From positions 1-64,000 of the forward strand of contig JAAWOU010000004.1 in NCBI GenBank assembly GCA_022799755.1: a stretch of DNA of 64,000 nt, read 5' to 3'. Both the position numbers and the translations under genes were made by a program. Source of the DNA: Lachnospiraceae bacterium. Lineage in GTDB: Bacteria; Bacillota; Clostridia; Lachnospirales; Lachnospiraceae. Below are positions 30,353 through 40,408 of the stretch, one piece after another (positions within the stretch are counted from its first letter, which is position 1; every line of letters starts with the position of its first letter). The notes under the pieces were generated by a model. It made no database searches, was not told where the DNA came from, and was given only the letters and a program-made list of their open reading frames with translations.

Positions 30353-31708
30353 TTACCGTCCGGTCCCCGGACCGCTCTCTGTCTCTCTCCTGGAGGCATC
30401 CGTCACCTGCACCACAGAATCCATATCATAATAGCCCACTGTATTTTTGTCCGAGACCACTGTGATATTCAGGGCGTCATACAGCCTGTGATATACCTCG
30501 AAAGTGTCCCCGTTGTATCCCGTGACCCCCAGGGAGAGCAGATATTCCCCGCCCTGAAGACTCATTTTCTGAGTGAACGTAACCTCTTTTACCTGTCCCG
30601 GCTCCACGCTCTCCAGAAAGGCCTTTTCCACCATGGAATTGGTCCCCGTGATCTCCGTGCCCATGACATTCTTAAAGGTAAATGCAAAAATAGGGGCCGG
30701 CACATGCTCCTCAAACGCCACGCGCATATGCAGCGTAAAGAGGCTCCCCTTGAGCACTGCGGCGGTGCGGACACCCGCGTCATCCGTCACATAGTACTCC
30801 ACGATCCTGGCCTGGCCCGTGCCGTACTCCAGAGCCTGCGGATTGATTCCCGCCTCCTCCGCGTTCTGCTTTCGGCTCTCTTTTCCCCCCTGCTTTACAT
30901 CCTCCAGAAAATCCGCATGCTCCTGATTGCCGTGAATCTCGTACTGGCCCACCAGCACCTGCTTGTAGATATCGATCATGGTCTTGGGCGAGCCCTCCCC
31001 CAGAAGCTCCCCCTTATTGAGCAGAAACACCCTGTCACAGTATTTGCTGATGGCGCTTAAATCATGACTGACAAACACAATGGTCTTGCCCATCTTCTTG
31101 AATTCTTCAAATTTATGGTAGCATTTTGCCTGAAAGAACACATCTCCCACGGAAAGCGCCTCGTCCACAATGAGGATCTCCGGCTCGATGTTGATGGCCA
31201 CCGCGAAAGCCAGGCGCACGAACATGCCGCTGGAATAGGTCTTCACCGGCTGGTTCACATAGTCCCCGATGTCGGCGAATTCCAGGATTTCCGGCAGCTT
31301 TTGGTCTATCTCTCTGTCGGAGAAGCCCATCATGGTACCGTTCAGGTAGACATTCTCGATCCCGTTGTACTCCTGATTGAATCCGGCCCCCAGCTCCAGC
31401 AGCGCAGAGATCCGCCCGTTCACGCGGATTTCGCCCGAGGTGGGATTGAGCACCCCTGTGATGATCTTTAAGATGGTGGACTTCCCTGAGCCGTTGGTGC
31501 CGATGATGCCCACTGTCTCACCCCTGCGGATGCACAGATTCACGCCTTTCAGGGCATAGTGGAGCCTCCCGGACTGTCTTCTGCCCAGGCCAAAGGCGTC
31601 CTTTACCCGGTCCCTGGCCCTGTCGTAGAGCTTATACACCTTTACTACATCCTTGATTTCAATCGCAGGAAAGGCTATCTCCTGCACCTGTATCTGCTTG
31701 TTATCCAT
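30353..31708 (-). CDS. Polysaccharide ABC exporter ATPase with C-terminal extension (Wzt/TagH-like)
   Basis: GIIGTNGSGKSTILKIITGVLNPTSGEIRVNGRISALLELGAGFNQEYNGIENVYLNGTMMGFS; C-terminal ~150 aa beta-rich extension. Confidence 0.93.
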   Translation of the reverse strand: MDNKQIQVQEIAFPAIEIKDVVKVYKLYDRARDRVKDAFGLGRRQSGRLHYALKGVNLCIRRGETVGIIGTNGSGKSTILKIITGVLNPTSGEIRVNGRISALLELGAGFNQEYNGIENVYLNGTMMGFSDREIDQKLPEILEFADIGDYVNQPVKTYSSGMFVRLAFAVAINIEPEILIVDEALSVGDVFFQAKCYHKFEEFKKMGKTIVFVSHDLSAISKYCDRVFLLNKGELLGEGSPKTMIDIYKQVLVGQYEIHGNQEHADFLEDVKQGGKESRKQNAEEAGINPQALEYGTGQARIVEYYVTDDAGVRTAAVLKGSLFTLHMRVAFEEHVPAPIFAFTFKNVMGTEITGTNSMVEKAFLESVEPGQVKEVTFTQKMSLQGGEYLLSLGVTGYNGDTFEVYHRLYDALNITVVSDKNTVGYYDMDSVVQVTDASRRETESGPGTGR

Positions 31709-31762
31709 ACTCGTCTTTCAAAACTCCCATACACGCTGCCTGCGCATGAACCGCCGCGCCCT

Positions 31763-32746
31763 TTACAGCACATCCGCGAAATGATTCTTCAGCCGCTTAA
31801 AGACCGCCACCCCGATGCCGAACAGCACCACGGTCACAATCCAGAAATACATGGTGGAAAAGAAATCCTCAAAGAACCACTCTCTCCCGCAGATGGCGCT
31901 GCGGTAGCCGTTCACGATATACACCAGCGGATTCAGCTTCAAAGCCACCACCCATTTCTTGGGCGCTGCGTCCAGATTCCACAGAATGGGCGTGGCCCAG
32001 ATCCCGATTTGCAGCAGGATATTGATGATCTGGCTCAGATCCTTGAAAAAGACCACGATGGAGCAGGTGGTATAGCACAGCGCCAGCACGAAGATGAACA
32101 GGCAGACGCTGTAGTAGAGGATCTGCGTGGTATAAACCGTGGGATAGTACCCGTATAGCGCCGCCACGATAAGCAGCACCGCCACAAAGAACCCGTGGAT
32201 GAATGTGGCGGCGATGATCTTGATGATGGGCAGGATACTGATCTTGAAGACCACCTTTTTCACCAGGTAATCATACTCCCGCAGAGCATTGGTGCCATTG
32301 TTCAGCGCCTCGCTGAAGTAGAACCAGGGCACCAGCCCCGCGGTCAGAAACAGTACAAAGGGCACATCCTCCACGCCCCGTCCCGCGCCGCCCATGAGCT
32401 TGTCAAAGACGATGTAGTACATGACCACGGTGACCACCGGCTGGGCCAGGGCCCACACCGCTCCCATGTAAGAGCCCGCGTAGCGCTTCTTGAAATCGTT
32501 CTTCGCCAGCTTCCAGATCAGATGCCTGCTCTGGTAGAGCTCCACCGGAATCGTGGTAAATTTTTCGTACCATTTGGCAAACACCAGGCAGGCGATGAGA
32601 ATCATCCCGCAGGAGAGAATCTTTTTTAACAGTTCCTCCCCCGGGTCCGCGCTGGGTCCCAGGTTCCGATGGGTGATGATGATCAGGGCCATCAAAAGCC
32701 CTGTCAGGGAAAACAGGGCTATCCCGCCTTTTTTACTTATCTTCAT
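31763..32746 (-). CDS. ABC-2 type polysaccharide exporter permease (Wzm/TagG-like)
   Basis: LIWKLAKNDFKKRYAGSYMGAVWALAQPVVTVVMYYIVFDKLM; LKLNPLVYIVNGYRSAI. Confidence 0.93.
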   Translation of the reverse strand: MKISKKGGIALFSLTGLLMALIIITHRNLGPSADPGEELLKKILSCGMILIACLVFAKWYEKFTTIPVELYQSRHLIWKLAKNDFKKRYAGSYMGAVWALAQPVVTVVMYYIVFDKLMGGAGRGVEDVPFVLFLTAGLVPWFYFSEALNNGTNALREYDYLVKKVVFKISILPIIKIIAATFIHGFFVAVLLIVAALYGYYPTVYTTQILYYSVCLFIFVLALCYTTCSIVVFFKDLSQIINILLQIGIWATPILWNLDAAPKKWVVALKLNPLVYIVNGYRSAICGREWFFEDFFSTMYFWIVTVVLFGIGVAVFKRLKNHFADVL

Positions 32747-33302
32747 GCGCCTGCCTCTTATAGTCCTGCAGACCGCCCCAGTTCCGATCCCGGTCGATCA
32801 TCACCAGCTCCATGCCCTCCGGAACAGGCCACTCTATGCCTATGTCCGGGTCATCGTAGGCGATGCCGCCCTCGTCCCCGGGATGATAGAAATCGGTACA
32901 TTTATAGCAGAATTCCGCATAGTCCGAGAGCACCAGGTACCCGTGGGCAAAATTCTTGGGCACGAAGAACTGTCTCTTATTCTCCTCCGACAGCAGAACA
33001 CCGTACCACTTTCCGAAAGTGGGAGAGCCCTCCCGCAGATCCACCGCCACGTCGAACACCTGGCCGCGGATGGCCCGCACCAGCTTGTCCTGGGGGAACT
33101 GCTTCTGAAAATGCAGGCCTCTGAGCACGCCTCTCTTTCCGGAGGACTGGTTGTCCTGCACGAATACCTGGGGGATCCCCGCCTCCTTATATGCCTCGTA
33201 GTGATAGGATTCGTAGAAATAGCCCCTCTCATCCCCGAACACTGCGGGGGTGATGACCTTAAGCCCCTCTATCCCGCATGTCTCTACCTGAATCTTTCCC
33301 AT
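32733..33302 (-). CDS. rfbC: dTDP-4-dehydrorhamnose 3,5-epimerase
   Basis: VFGDERGYFYESYH...FVQDNQSSGKRGVLRGLHFQKQFPQDKLVRAIRGQVFDVAVDLR...GYLVLSDYAEFCYKCTDFYHP. Confidence 0.96.
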   Translation of the reverse strand: MGKIQVETCGIEGLKVITPAVFGDERGYFYESYHYEAYKEAGIPQVFVQDNQSSGKRGVLRGLHFQKQFPQDKLVRAIRGQVFDVAVDLREGSPTFGKWYGVLLSEENKRQFFVPKNFAHGYLVLSDYAEFCYKCTDFYHPGDEGGIAYDDPDIGIEWPVPEGMELVMIDRDRNWGGLQDYKRQAHEDK

Positions 33303-33393
33303 TTTTCATACCTCTCCTTCTCTTATCTTTCCATGTGCTCTTTTTTATGTCCCGGACCTGCCCTATGTGCAGACGCCCGCCGGCCGCGCCCGT

Positions 33394-34671
33394 TCAGGGT
33401 ACCAGATAGCTGATATTCATATCCACGTTCCCCGCAATGCCGTCCACGGCCCCCTTGGAGGTATACTGCCACATATGATAATACCCCTGATAGAGCGGGG
33501 CGCTGCGGTATTCCGCCAGCCAGATGCAGTAATTCTCAAGCTTCTGTGTGTGCAGATTGTTATTGTACCAGTTGCGGCTGGCGTAGACTCCCGCCGTGTA
33601 GCCCGCATTGGCAATGGTGCGGCAGAACGCTTCGCAAACCAAAGTCCTGGTCTCCGGATCCAGATTGTCCGCCCGTCCGTTCCCGCCGGCGCCCTCGGTA
33701 TCAATGAACACCGGATACTCCAGATCATATTCTTTGATCAGCTGCAGCACCGCGGAGGCCTCCTCCACGGCCTCCACCTCGTTCACCGCCTGGGTGAAGA
33801 AGTAGACGCCCACGGGCATCCCGCTGGCGGCGGCGCCCCGCATATTGGCGGCAAAGCAGGAGTCCTCCACCAGTCCTCCCGTAGTGGAACCCCGGTAGCC
33901 CGCGCGGATAATGGCAAATTCCACGCCGGCGTTTTTCACCCGGTCCCAGTCAATCTCGCCGTTCCATTTGGACACGTCTATGCCCACTCTGGAATTGGCC
34001 GTGGATTTCTGAAGCTTCTGGATCTCGGTTCTGTCCGCATCCGCCACTGCGTCCGCCACTGCGGTGTCCTCTGCCGCCACATCGATGTCGTCCTCTGTCA
34101 AAAGCAATAGAGAGATGTCGTCAATGGCCACATACTCCACCTTGTCCTTGACCCGCACCTTAGTCTCGTTCACCGGCACCCGATAGCCCTCCATGGGCAT
34201 CAATTCCACGTAGTACTCGCCGGCGGACAAATCTCCGATATAGATGACGCCGTCCTTGTCCAGGTCCTTATACTCTCCCAGTCCGTCCAGCTTCACGAAA
34301 AAGCTCTCCCCGGTGACCAGATTTCCATCGATATCCACGATCTGAATGCGCAGATCTTTCTCCACGGAGGTCACCACCATGGAAAGCCTGGATGCATTGT
34401 CCTTTGCGGCCTCCAGGATGGGATTCACCTCCGGGTCAAAGAAAGTGTCGTCCCTGAGGAAAGCGGACAAATCGTTTCCTATCTGTCCGTTCACCACGCC
34501 GTCCCGGCCCGGGTCCGGCTGGCTCTGGGCAGGTTCCTTTGTCTCCTGTGCCGTCCCCCGGGGAGGCTTGCCTCCGCCCGTGTCCCGATTGGCATACAGC
34601 ACCAGCAGCGACACCAGAAGAATCACTCCCATGGAGGCCAGAATGGCCTTTCTGCGCATTTTAGAGTCCAT
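33394..34671 (-). CDS. Membrane-anchored GH25 (muramidase-like) protein
   Basis: N-terminal [37 protein letters not shown]...YPVFIDTEG...[25 protein letters not shown]. Confidence 0.93.
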   Translation of the reverse strand: MDSKMRRKAILASMGVILLVSLLVLYANRDTGGGKPPRGTAQETKEPAQSQPDPGRDGVVNGQIGNDLSAFLRDDTFFDPEVNPILEAAKDNASRLSMVVTSVEKDLRIQIVDIDGNLVTGESFFVKLDGLGEYKDLDKDGVIYIGDLSAGEYYVELMPMEGYRVPVNETKVRVKDKVEYVAIDDISLLLLTEDDIDVAAEDTAVADAVADADRTEIQKLQKSTANSRVGIDVSKWNGEIDWDRVKNAGVEFAIIRAGYRGSTTGGLVEDSCFAANMRGAAASGMPVGVYFFTQAVNEVEAVEEASAVLQLIKEYDLEYPVFIDTEGAGGNGRADNLDPETRTLVCEAFCRTIANAGYTAGVYASRNWYNNNLHTQKLENYCIWLAEYRSAPLYQGYYHMWQYTSKGAVDGIAGNVDMNISYLVP

Positions 34672-35530
34672 TTGCTACCTCAACCAGATATTTTCCGTAA
34701 TTGGTCTTCATCAGGGGCTGGGCCAGGGAAAGCAGCTGCTCCTTGTCGATAAAGCCCCTCTTGTAAGCGATCTCCTCGATGCAGGAGATGTACAGCCCCT
34801 GCCTCTTCTGGAAAGCCGCCACGAAATCCGCCGCGTCCAGAAGCGAGTCGTGATTCCCGGTGTCCAGCCATGCAAAGCCCCTGCCCAGGGTCTCCACCCG
34901 GAGGGTCCCCCGCCTCAGATATTCGTTGTTCACGCTGGTGATCTCCAGCTCCCCTCTGGCGGAGGGCTTCACGGCCTTTGCGATCTCTACGATTTCATTG
35001 TCGTAGAAATACAGCCCCGGCACCGCATAATTGCTCCTGGGATTTTCGGGCTTCTCCTCGATGGAGAGGGCTTTTCCGGTCTCGTCGAACTCCACCACCC
35101 CGTACTCCCTGGGATCCCGGACATAGTACCCGAATATGGTGGCCCCTTTCTCCCTGGAGGCCACTTCCCGCAGTACCTTTGAAAAGCTCTGGCCGTAGAA
35201 GATATTGTCCCCCAGCACCAGGGCCACCCGGTCCTTTCCGATGAAATCCGCACCGATCAGAAAGCTCTCCGCCAGCCCGTTGGGGTGCTCCTGCACCGCG
35301 TAGGACAGCTCCATGCCCAGCTGACTGCCGTCGCCCAGTAGCTCCTCGAATACAGGCAGATCCCTGGGGGTGGAGATAATCAGAATCTCCCGAATGCCGG
35401 CCAGCATCAGTGTGGACATGGGATAATATATCATCGGCTTGTCGTATACCGGCATGATCTGCTTGGAAACCGCCTTTGTCAGAGGATACAGTCTGGTGCC
35501 GGATCCCCCTGCCAATATGATTCCTTTCAT
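34661..35530 (-). CDS. rfbA: Glucose-1-phosphate thymidylyltransferase
   Basis: [55 protein letters not shown]. Confidence 0.97.
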   Translation of the reverse strand: MKGIILAGGSGTRLYPLTKAVSKQIMPVYDKPMIYYPMSTLMLAGIREILIISTPRDLPVFEELLGDGSQLGMELSYAVQEHPNGLAESFLIGADFIGKDRVALVLGDNIFYGQSFSKVLREVASREKGATIFGYYVRDPREYGVVEFDETGKALSIEEKPENPRSNYAVPGLYFYDNEIVEIAKAVKPSARGELEITSVNNEYLRRGTLRVETLGRGFAWLDTGNHDSLLDAADFVAAFQKRQGLYISCIEEIAYKRGFIDKEQLLSLAQPLMKTNYGKYLVEVANGL

Positions 35531-35603
35531 AAAAAACTCCCTTCTTTGCTCCCGCGCATAAAAACGCGCCAAATGGGAACGATGCCACTCGTCCCCATTT
35601 TTC

Positions 35604-36686
35604 TCAGTTTTCGTACATGTCAGCGTAATATTTCTGATAGTCGCCGCTGGTCACGTTCCTCATCCATTCCTCGTTTTCGAAGAACCACTGGATGGTTTTG
35701 CGGATGCCCTCTTTGAACATGGTCTCCGGCTGCCATCCGATCCCGTCCCTGATCTTGTCCGGTGCAATGGCATATCTGCGGTCATGTCCCTTGCGGTCCT
35801 CCACATAGGTGATCAGGTCAGTGGTCACATGCGCCTTTCTGGGGTCGTCGTCCGGCAGCATCTCCCGCAGAGTCTCTATGATGATCTGGATGATCTCGAT
35901 ATTCTGTTTCTCGTTATGTCCGCCTATGTTGTAGGTCTCGAACAGCTCCCCTTCCTCCTGCACCATGTCGATGGCCTTGGCGTGGTCTTCCACGTAGAGC
36001 CAGTCTCTGACATTTTTGCCGTCGCCGTACACGGGCAGCTTCTTGCCCGCCAAGCAGTTGTTGATGATCAGCGGGATCAGCTTCTCCGGGAACTGATACG
36101 GGCCGTAGTTGTTGGAGCAGTTGGTAATGTTGGCCGGGAAATGATAGGTGTCCATATAGGACTTCACCAGCATGTCCGACCCGGCCTTGCTGGCGGAATA
36201 GGGGCTGTGGGGATCGTATGGCGTGGTTTCATAGAAGAACGCATTGTCGTCATCCGGCAGCGAACCGTAGACCTCGTCCGTGGACACATGGAGGAATTTC
36301 CTGTCCGGCTTGAAACTCCCGTCCGGAAGCTCCCAGGCCGCCTTGGCACAGTTGAGCATCACAGCGGTTCCCAGCACATTGGTGCGCACGAACACCTCCG
36401 GGTTGCGGATGCTTCTGTCCACATGGCTCTCCGCCGCGAAATGCACCACCCGGTGAATGTCGTTTTCCCGGAATATCCGGGAGATCGCCTCCTTGTCGCA
36501 GATGTCCGCTTTCACGAAAGTGTAGTTTGGGTTGCCCTCCAGAGCCTTTAGGTTCTCCAGATTCCCCGCGTAGGTCAAAAGGTCTACATTGATGATGCGG
36601 ATTTCGTCCCCGTATTTTCGAAACATGTAATGGATATAGTTGGAGCCGATGAAGCCGGCGCCTCCTGTCACGAGATAAGTACGCAT
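35604..36686 (-). CDS. rfbB: dTDP-glucose 4,6-dehydratase
   Basis: [21 protein letters not shown]...[12 protein letters not shown]...DEVYGSL...[12 protein letters not shown]. Confidence 0.97.
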   Translation of the reverse strand: MRTYLVTGGAGFIGSNYIHYMFRKYGDEIRIINVDLLTYAGNLENLKALEGNPNYTFVKADICDKEAISRIFRENDIHRVVHFAAESHVDRSIRNPEVFVRTNVLGTAVMLNCAKAAWELPDGSFKPDRKFLHVSTDEVYGSLPDDDNAFFYETTPYDPHSPYSASKAGSDMLVKSYMDTYHFPANITNCSNNYGPYQFPEKLIPLIINNCLAGKKLPVYGDGKNVRDWLYVEDHAKAIDMVQEEGELFETYNIGGHNEKQNIEIIQIIIETLREMLPDDDPRKAHVTTDLITYVEDRKGHDRRYAIAPDKIRDGIGWQPETMFKEGIRKTIQWFFENEEWMRNVTSGDYQKYYADMYEN

Positions 36687-36756
36687 TTTTCTCTCCTTTC
36701 TGAAGCTGGTATTAGTATGGCATAAATGATGCCGATGCATTCTCTTTTGAAAACGC

Positions 36757-36784
36757 AAAAGGATGACCGAAGCAGCCATCCTTT
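36757..36784 (-). terminator. Terminator-like hairpin downstream of the large GH25 gene
   Basis: AAAGGATG ... CATCCTTTT on the minus strand. Confidence 0.55.
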
Positions 36785-36796
36785 CCGCAAATCTGC

Positions 36797-39700
36797 TCAA
36801 TAGCCAAGGTAGCTGATATTCATATCCACATTGCCGCTTATGCCGTTTACGCTGCCGGTGGATCTGTACTGCCACAGATCGTATCTGCTCTTATAAGTGG
36901 GAGCGGCGGCATACTGAGCCATCCAGATCTTGTATGCGCTCAGGGCGCCCGCGTCTATCTTCGTCTCCAGCCAGTTCTTGTTGGAATAGACGCCCGCCGT
37001 ATAGCCCGCGTTCTGTATCGTCTGACAGAATGCCTTGCAGACCGCAGTCCTTGCCTCTCTCGTAATCTTGTCCCCGCGGCCGCCGCTGGATTCCACGTCC
37101 AGGAACACAGGGTAGGAAATCTTGTAATTCCGGATCTGGTCCAGCACCATGGAGGCTTCTTCCACCGCCTCCACCTCGTCCACGGCCTGTGAGTAGAAGT
37201 AGACGCCTACTTTCAGTCCCGCGGCGTTGGCGCCCTGGATGTTCTCCGCAAATCTGGAGTCCACGATCAGCTTGCCCTCCGTGGAGCCTCTGTAGCCGCA
37301 GCGTATGATCACGTAGGAGATGCCGGAATTCTTCACCCCGTTCCAGTCGATCTTGCCGTTCCACTTGGACACGTCTATGCCTACCGTGCCGCTGCCCACC
37401 ACCATGGAGCCGTCGCTGGCGAAATTGTACTTGGCGCCCTGGATGACCTGCTCCCCGGTGACTTTCTTCCCGTCTGCCGTGTAGTAATATACCTTTCCGT
37501 CAATGGTCTGCCACCCGGTATACCTGGCGTCCGCCTTAATGTAGAAAGCGGCCGCCGTATAATAGTCGGCGTTGGTGGCCTCTCTGTAATTGTCGTTCTC
37601 TTTCACGTAGACCTGCTGGCCTTTCACGTCTCTCAACAGCGTACCGGTATCCTCTCTGGGATTCTTTTTCACCGTGACCGCGCAGGTGGCGGTGACCGTC
37701 TCGGTTCCCTCCGTGTAGCTGATGGTAATGACTGCGCTGCCCTCCGCCACGCCGGTGGCGGTGACGATATTGTCTCTGACGCTGACGGCGCATTTCCCCG
37801 CGTCGGAGGATACGGCCTCCACTTTTACCGGCAAAGCCGCGTTGACCACTGTGGCGGTGATGTCCACTGTACTCTGGTTGAATACGGTCACGGCGTTTTT
37901 GTCCAGCCGCATGATCATGCTGCCCTTGATGATGACGGTTATCACGGCTTTCCCCGCGGTGTCGGGGGCGCCGTTCTTATAGTTGGCGGTGACGGTCAGA
38001 TTCGCCGTGCCCACAGCCTTGCCCTGTATGGTGATATTCCCTCTGTCATCTATCGAAGCCGCAGCCACTGCCGCATTGTCCGAGCTGATGATATACTCCA
38101 CGGTGCTGCCCTGGGGGAATCCGGAGGCGGACGCGATGGCCGCCATGGTTCCTCCCACGGTTCCTGTCAGCGTCGCCTGGTTCACGGTCACTGTCAGAGG
38201 AGCCGGGGTGGGCGTCGGCGTGGGTGTGGGCGTAGGGCTCTCCGTGGCCGGCGGTGTGGGTGTAGGGCTCTCCTCGGCCGGCGGCGTGGGTGTCGGACTC
38301 TCCGTGGCCGGCGGCGTGGGCGTCGGACTCTCCGTGGCCGGCGGCGTAGGCGTAGGGCTCTCCTCGGCCGGCGGTGTGGGCGTAGGACTCTCCGTGGCCG
38401 GCGGTGTGGGCGTAGGGCTCTCCTCGGCCGGCGGCGTGGATGTGGGTGCCTCCGTGGCCGGCGGCGTGGATGTGGGTGCCTCCGTGGCCGGCGGCTCGCC
38501 GGGCTCCGCGTCGGTCCCGGGCGCAGTCCCTGTGTCCGGCGCTCCCGTGGCCGTATTCTCGCTCATGCGCAGGAAACGCTTTGTCACCGCCAGAGTCATG
38601 GGATCCTGTATGGTGCTCTTGTCCACCTGGTCATAGGCGGTGGCGATGACCTTGCTCTCCACCCAGGCTACCGTATCCTGCAGGCTGGACTCCACCACCA
38701 CCTCGTTTTTCTTGGTGTCCTCCTGCTTGGTGTTTACCTCGCTCTCCTGCTTGACCTCATTGGTTACATCCACTTTCTTGTAGGCGATCTCTTTCTTCAC
38801 CTCCACGGACTGGGGATCCATGGACAGGGTGTAGCCGGCGTACTTCTCATCTGTCAGAGCCTCCAGGGCCACCTTGTATGTACCGGGCGCAATGTCCTTT
38901 TTGTAGATAATGCCGTCCATGTCGTCGTCGGACCAGATGTTCGTCTTGCCGTCCGGGTCGGTGATGGTCACGGAAAAAGGCACGTTTGCCACCAGTTTGT
39001 CCGTCTTCTTATTGATAAATTTAATCTTTAAGTCTTTCTGAATGGAGGTAAAGCTGGGCAGCACGGACACCTGCCTTTCATAGCCGCTTTCGTCGTAGTC
39101 CGGCTTATCGTCCTCCTCCGGCTCTTCGTCCACCACCTCAGACGCCGCCAGCTTATCCCTCTGGGCATTCGCCACGGCCAAAAGCCCCTGTTCTCCGATG
39201 ACGGTAATGTCATCCAGCTGTGTACCCACATTCCTGAAATCCGCCACCTGCCTGTCCGTGGTCATAGTGCCGACGAAGATACAGCCCGTTATAATGGCCA
39301 GTACCAAAACGCCGGCCCCGGTAAACGCCATCACTTTGTCCATGGTGTCCATACGGCCGAAATACTTCCCCACCTTGGCCAGGAAGCTTTGCCTCGGCTG
39401 CTTTCCGCTCCGGGTCCCGCCGCCTTTCAAAGGCTGTGCCCTGCGGGGGGCGGCTTTCTCGGGGACAGCATCCTCCGGCCCGTAGCCGCCGTAGAATCCC
39501 CCGTCCTCATACACGGGCTCTTCCTCCCCGTACAGTTCATCCTCGTCGTCTCCATACGCAGCTCTCTCCCCGTACGGCTCATCGTCGTCCCTGTACGCAG
39601 ACCTCTTCCTGTACGGCTCATCGTCCCCGTACACAGACCTCTCCCTGTACAGCCCATCCCCGTAAGGCTCATCCTTGTCGTCTCCATACGCAGATCTCTC

Positions 39701-40189
39701 CCCGTACAGTTCCTCGCCATCCCCGTATGATGACCTCTCCCTGTACGGCTCATCCTCATCCCCGTACACGGACCTCTCCCCGTACAGCTCATCCTCGTCG
39801 TCCCCATACGCAACTCTCTTCCCGTACGGCTCATCGTCGTCCCTGTACGCAGACCTCTTCCCGTACGGCTCATCATCCCCGTACACAGACCTCTCCCTGT
39901 ACAGTCCATCTCCGTACGGCTCATCGCCGTCCCCGTATGAAGACCTCTCCCCGTAGGGCTCCTCGTCCTCATAGGCCGGGTCGCTGCTTCTGTCCCCGAA
40001 CGCGTATAGGTTTCCGTCCCCCTGCGGGTCCTCCTCCGTCCAGCCGTCCTCTTCCTCTATCGCTTCCCCGTAAAAATCCTCCGGGTCCTCGTACACAGCG
40101 TCCTCGCCGCTGTCCCAATCATACTCATTCTCAGCGTATTCCGCCCATTTCCGGGTCTTTTTATCAGAACCACCGATTAATTTCTTCAT
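36797..40189 (-). CDS. GH25 protein with cytoplasmic Tyr/acidic repeat domain, TM, Ig-like domains, Thr/Pro linker and cell-wall-binding repeat
   Basis: YGERS/DDEPYG repeats; TM MAFTGAGVLVLAIITGCIFVG; SPTPTPPATE linker; YTGWQTIDGKVYYYTADGKKVTG; GH25 [21 protein letters not shown]...YPVFLDVES. Confidence 0.93.
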   Translation of the reverse strand: MKKLIGGSDKKTRKWAEYAENEYDWDSGEDAVYEDPEDFYGEAIEEEDGWTEEDPQGDGNLYAFGDRSSDPAYEDEEPYGERSSYGDGDEPYGDGLYRERSVYGDDEPYGKRSAYRDDDEPYGKRVAYGDDEDELYGERSVYGDEDEPYRERSSYGDGEELYGERSAYGDDKDEPYGDGLYRERSVYGDDEPYRKRSAYRDDDEPYGERAAYGDDEDELYGEEEPVYEDGGFYGGYGPEDAVPEKAAPRRAQPLKGGGTRSGKQPRQSFLAKVGKYFGRMDTMDKVMAFTGAGVLVLAIITGCIFVGTMTTDRQVADFRNVGTQLDDITVIGEQGLLAVANAQRDKLAASEVVDEEPEEDDKPDYDESGYERQVSVLPSFTSIQKDLKIKFINKKTDKLVANVPFSVTITDPDGKTNIWSDDDMDGIIYKKDIAPGTYKVALEALTDEKYAGYTLSMDPQSVEVKKEIAYKKVDVTNEVKQESEVNTKQEDTKKNEVVVESSLQDTVAWVESKVIATAYDQVDKSTIQDPMTLAVTKRFLRMSENTATGAPDTGTAPGTDAEPGEPPATEAPTSTPPATEAPTSTPPAEESPTPTPPATESPTPTPPAEESPTPTPPATESPTPTPPATESPTPTPPAEESPTPTPPATESPTPTPTPTPTPAPLTVTVNQATLTGTVGGTMAAIASASGFPQGSTVEYIISSDNAAVAAASIDDRGNITIQGKAVGTANLTVTANYKNGAPDTAGKAVITVIIKGSMIMRLDKNAVTVFNQSTVDITATVVNAALPVKVEAVSSDAGKCAVSVRDNIVTATGVAEGSAVITISYTEGTETVTATCAVTVKKNPREDTGTLLRDVKGQQVYVKENDNYREATNADYYTAAAFYIKADARYTGWQTIDGKVYYYTADGKKVTGEQVIQGAKYNFASDGSMVVGSGTVGIDVSKWNGKIDWNGVKNSGISYVIIRCGYRGSTEGKLIVDSRFAENIQGANAAGLKVGVYFYSQAVDEVEAVEEASMVLDQIRNYKISYPVFLDVESSGGRGDKITREARTAVCKAFCQTIQNAGYTAGVYSNKNWLETKIDAGALSAYKIWMAQYAAAPTYKSRYDLWQYRSTGSVNGISGNVDMNISYLGY
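38227..38496. repeat. 30-bp tandem repeats encoding (S)PTPTPPA[T/E]E linker (about 9 units)
   Basis: GTGGGCGTAGGGCTCTCCGTGGCCGGCG-like units at exact 30-bp period, coding on the minus strand. Confidence 0.9.
39499..39967. repeat. Imperfect repeats encoding DEPYGERSxYGD units with a 252-bp higher-order period
   Basis: ATCGTCGTCCCTGTACGCAGACCTCTTCC at 39581 recurs at 39833; several CCGTAC/CTCATC submotifs. Confidence 0.9.
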
Positions 40190-40233
40190 TAAATAACATC
40201 CTCTCTAAAACGAAAACGTAATAATTCTGTAAT

Positions 40234-40262
40234 AGTATAGCATCCTTTCTTTGCTTCTTCAA
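40234..40262 (-). promoter_or_regulatory. Predicted sigma-A promoter for the large GH25 gene
   Basis: Minus strand TTGAAG - 17 bp - TATACT. Confidence 0.65.
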
Positions 40263-40408
40263 GTGACAAACCCATTTCTTCATAATTTTTTAAAACCTTT
40301 CTAAAAATCTTAAAATCTTTTAAAAAGTTTTAAAGTCCGGTTAATAATGTAGACTTTCCTCTCTCATAATAGTACAATGGAATGCAAAGCTAGAAACGGA
40401 GAACCTGT

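Noticed and set aside
38227-39967. CRISPR-like arrays
   Set aside because: Repeats are in-frame coding repeats without unique spacers of uniform length, and no cas genes are present.
39436-40221. Plus-strand 261-aa Arg/Thr/His repeat ORF
   Set aside because: Antisense reading of the Tyr-rich repeat domain; repeats inherited from the coding strand.
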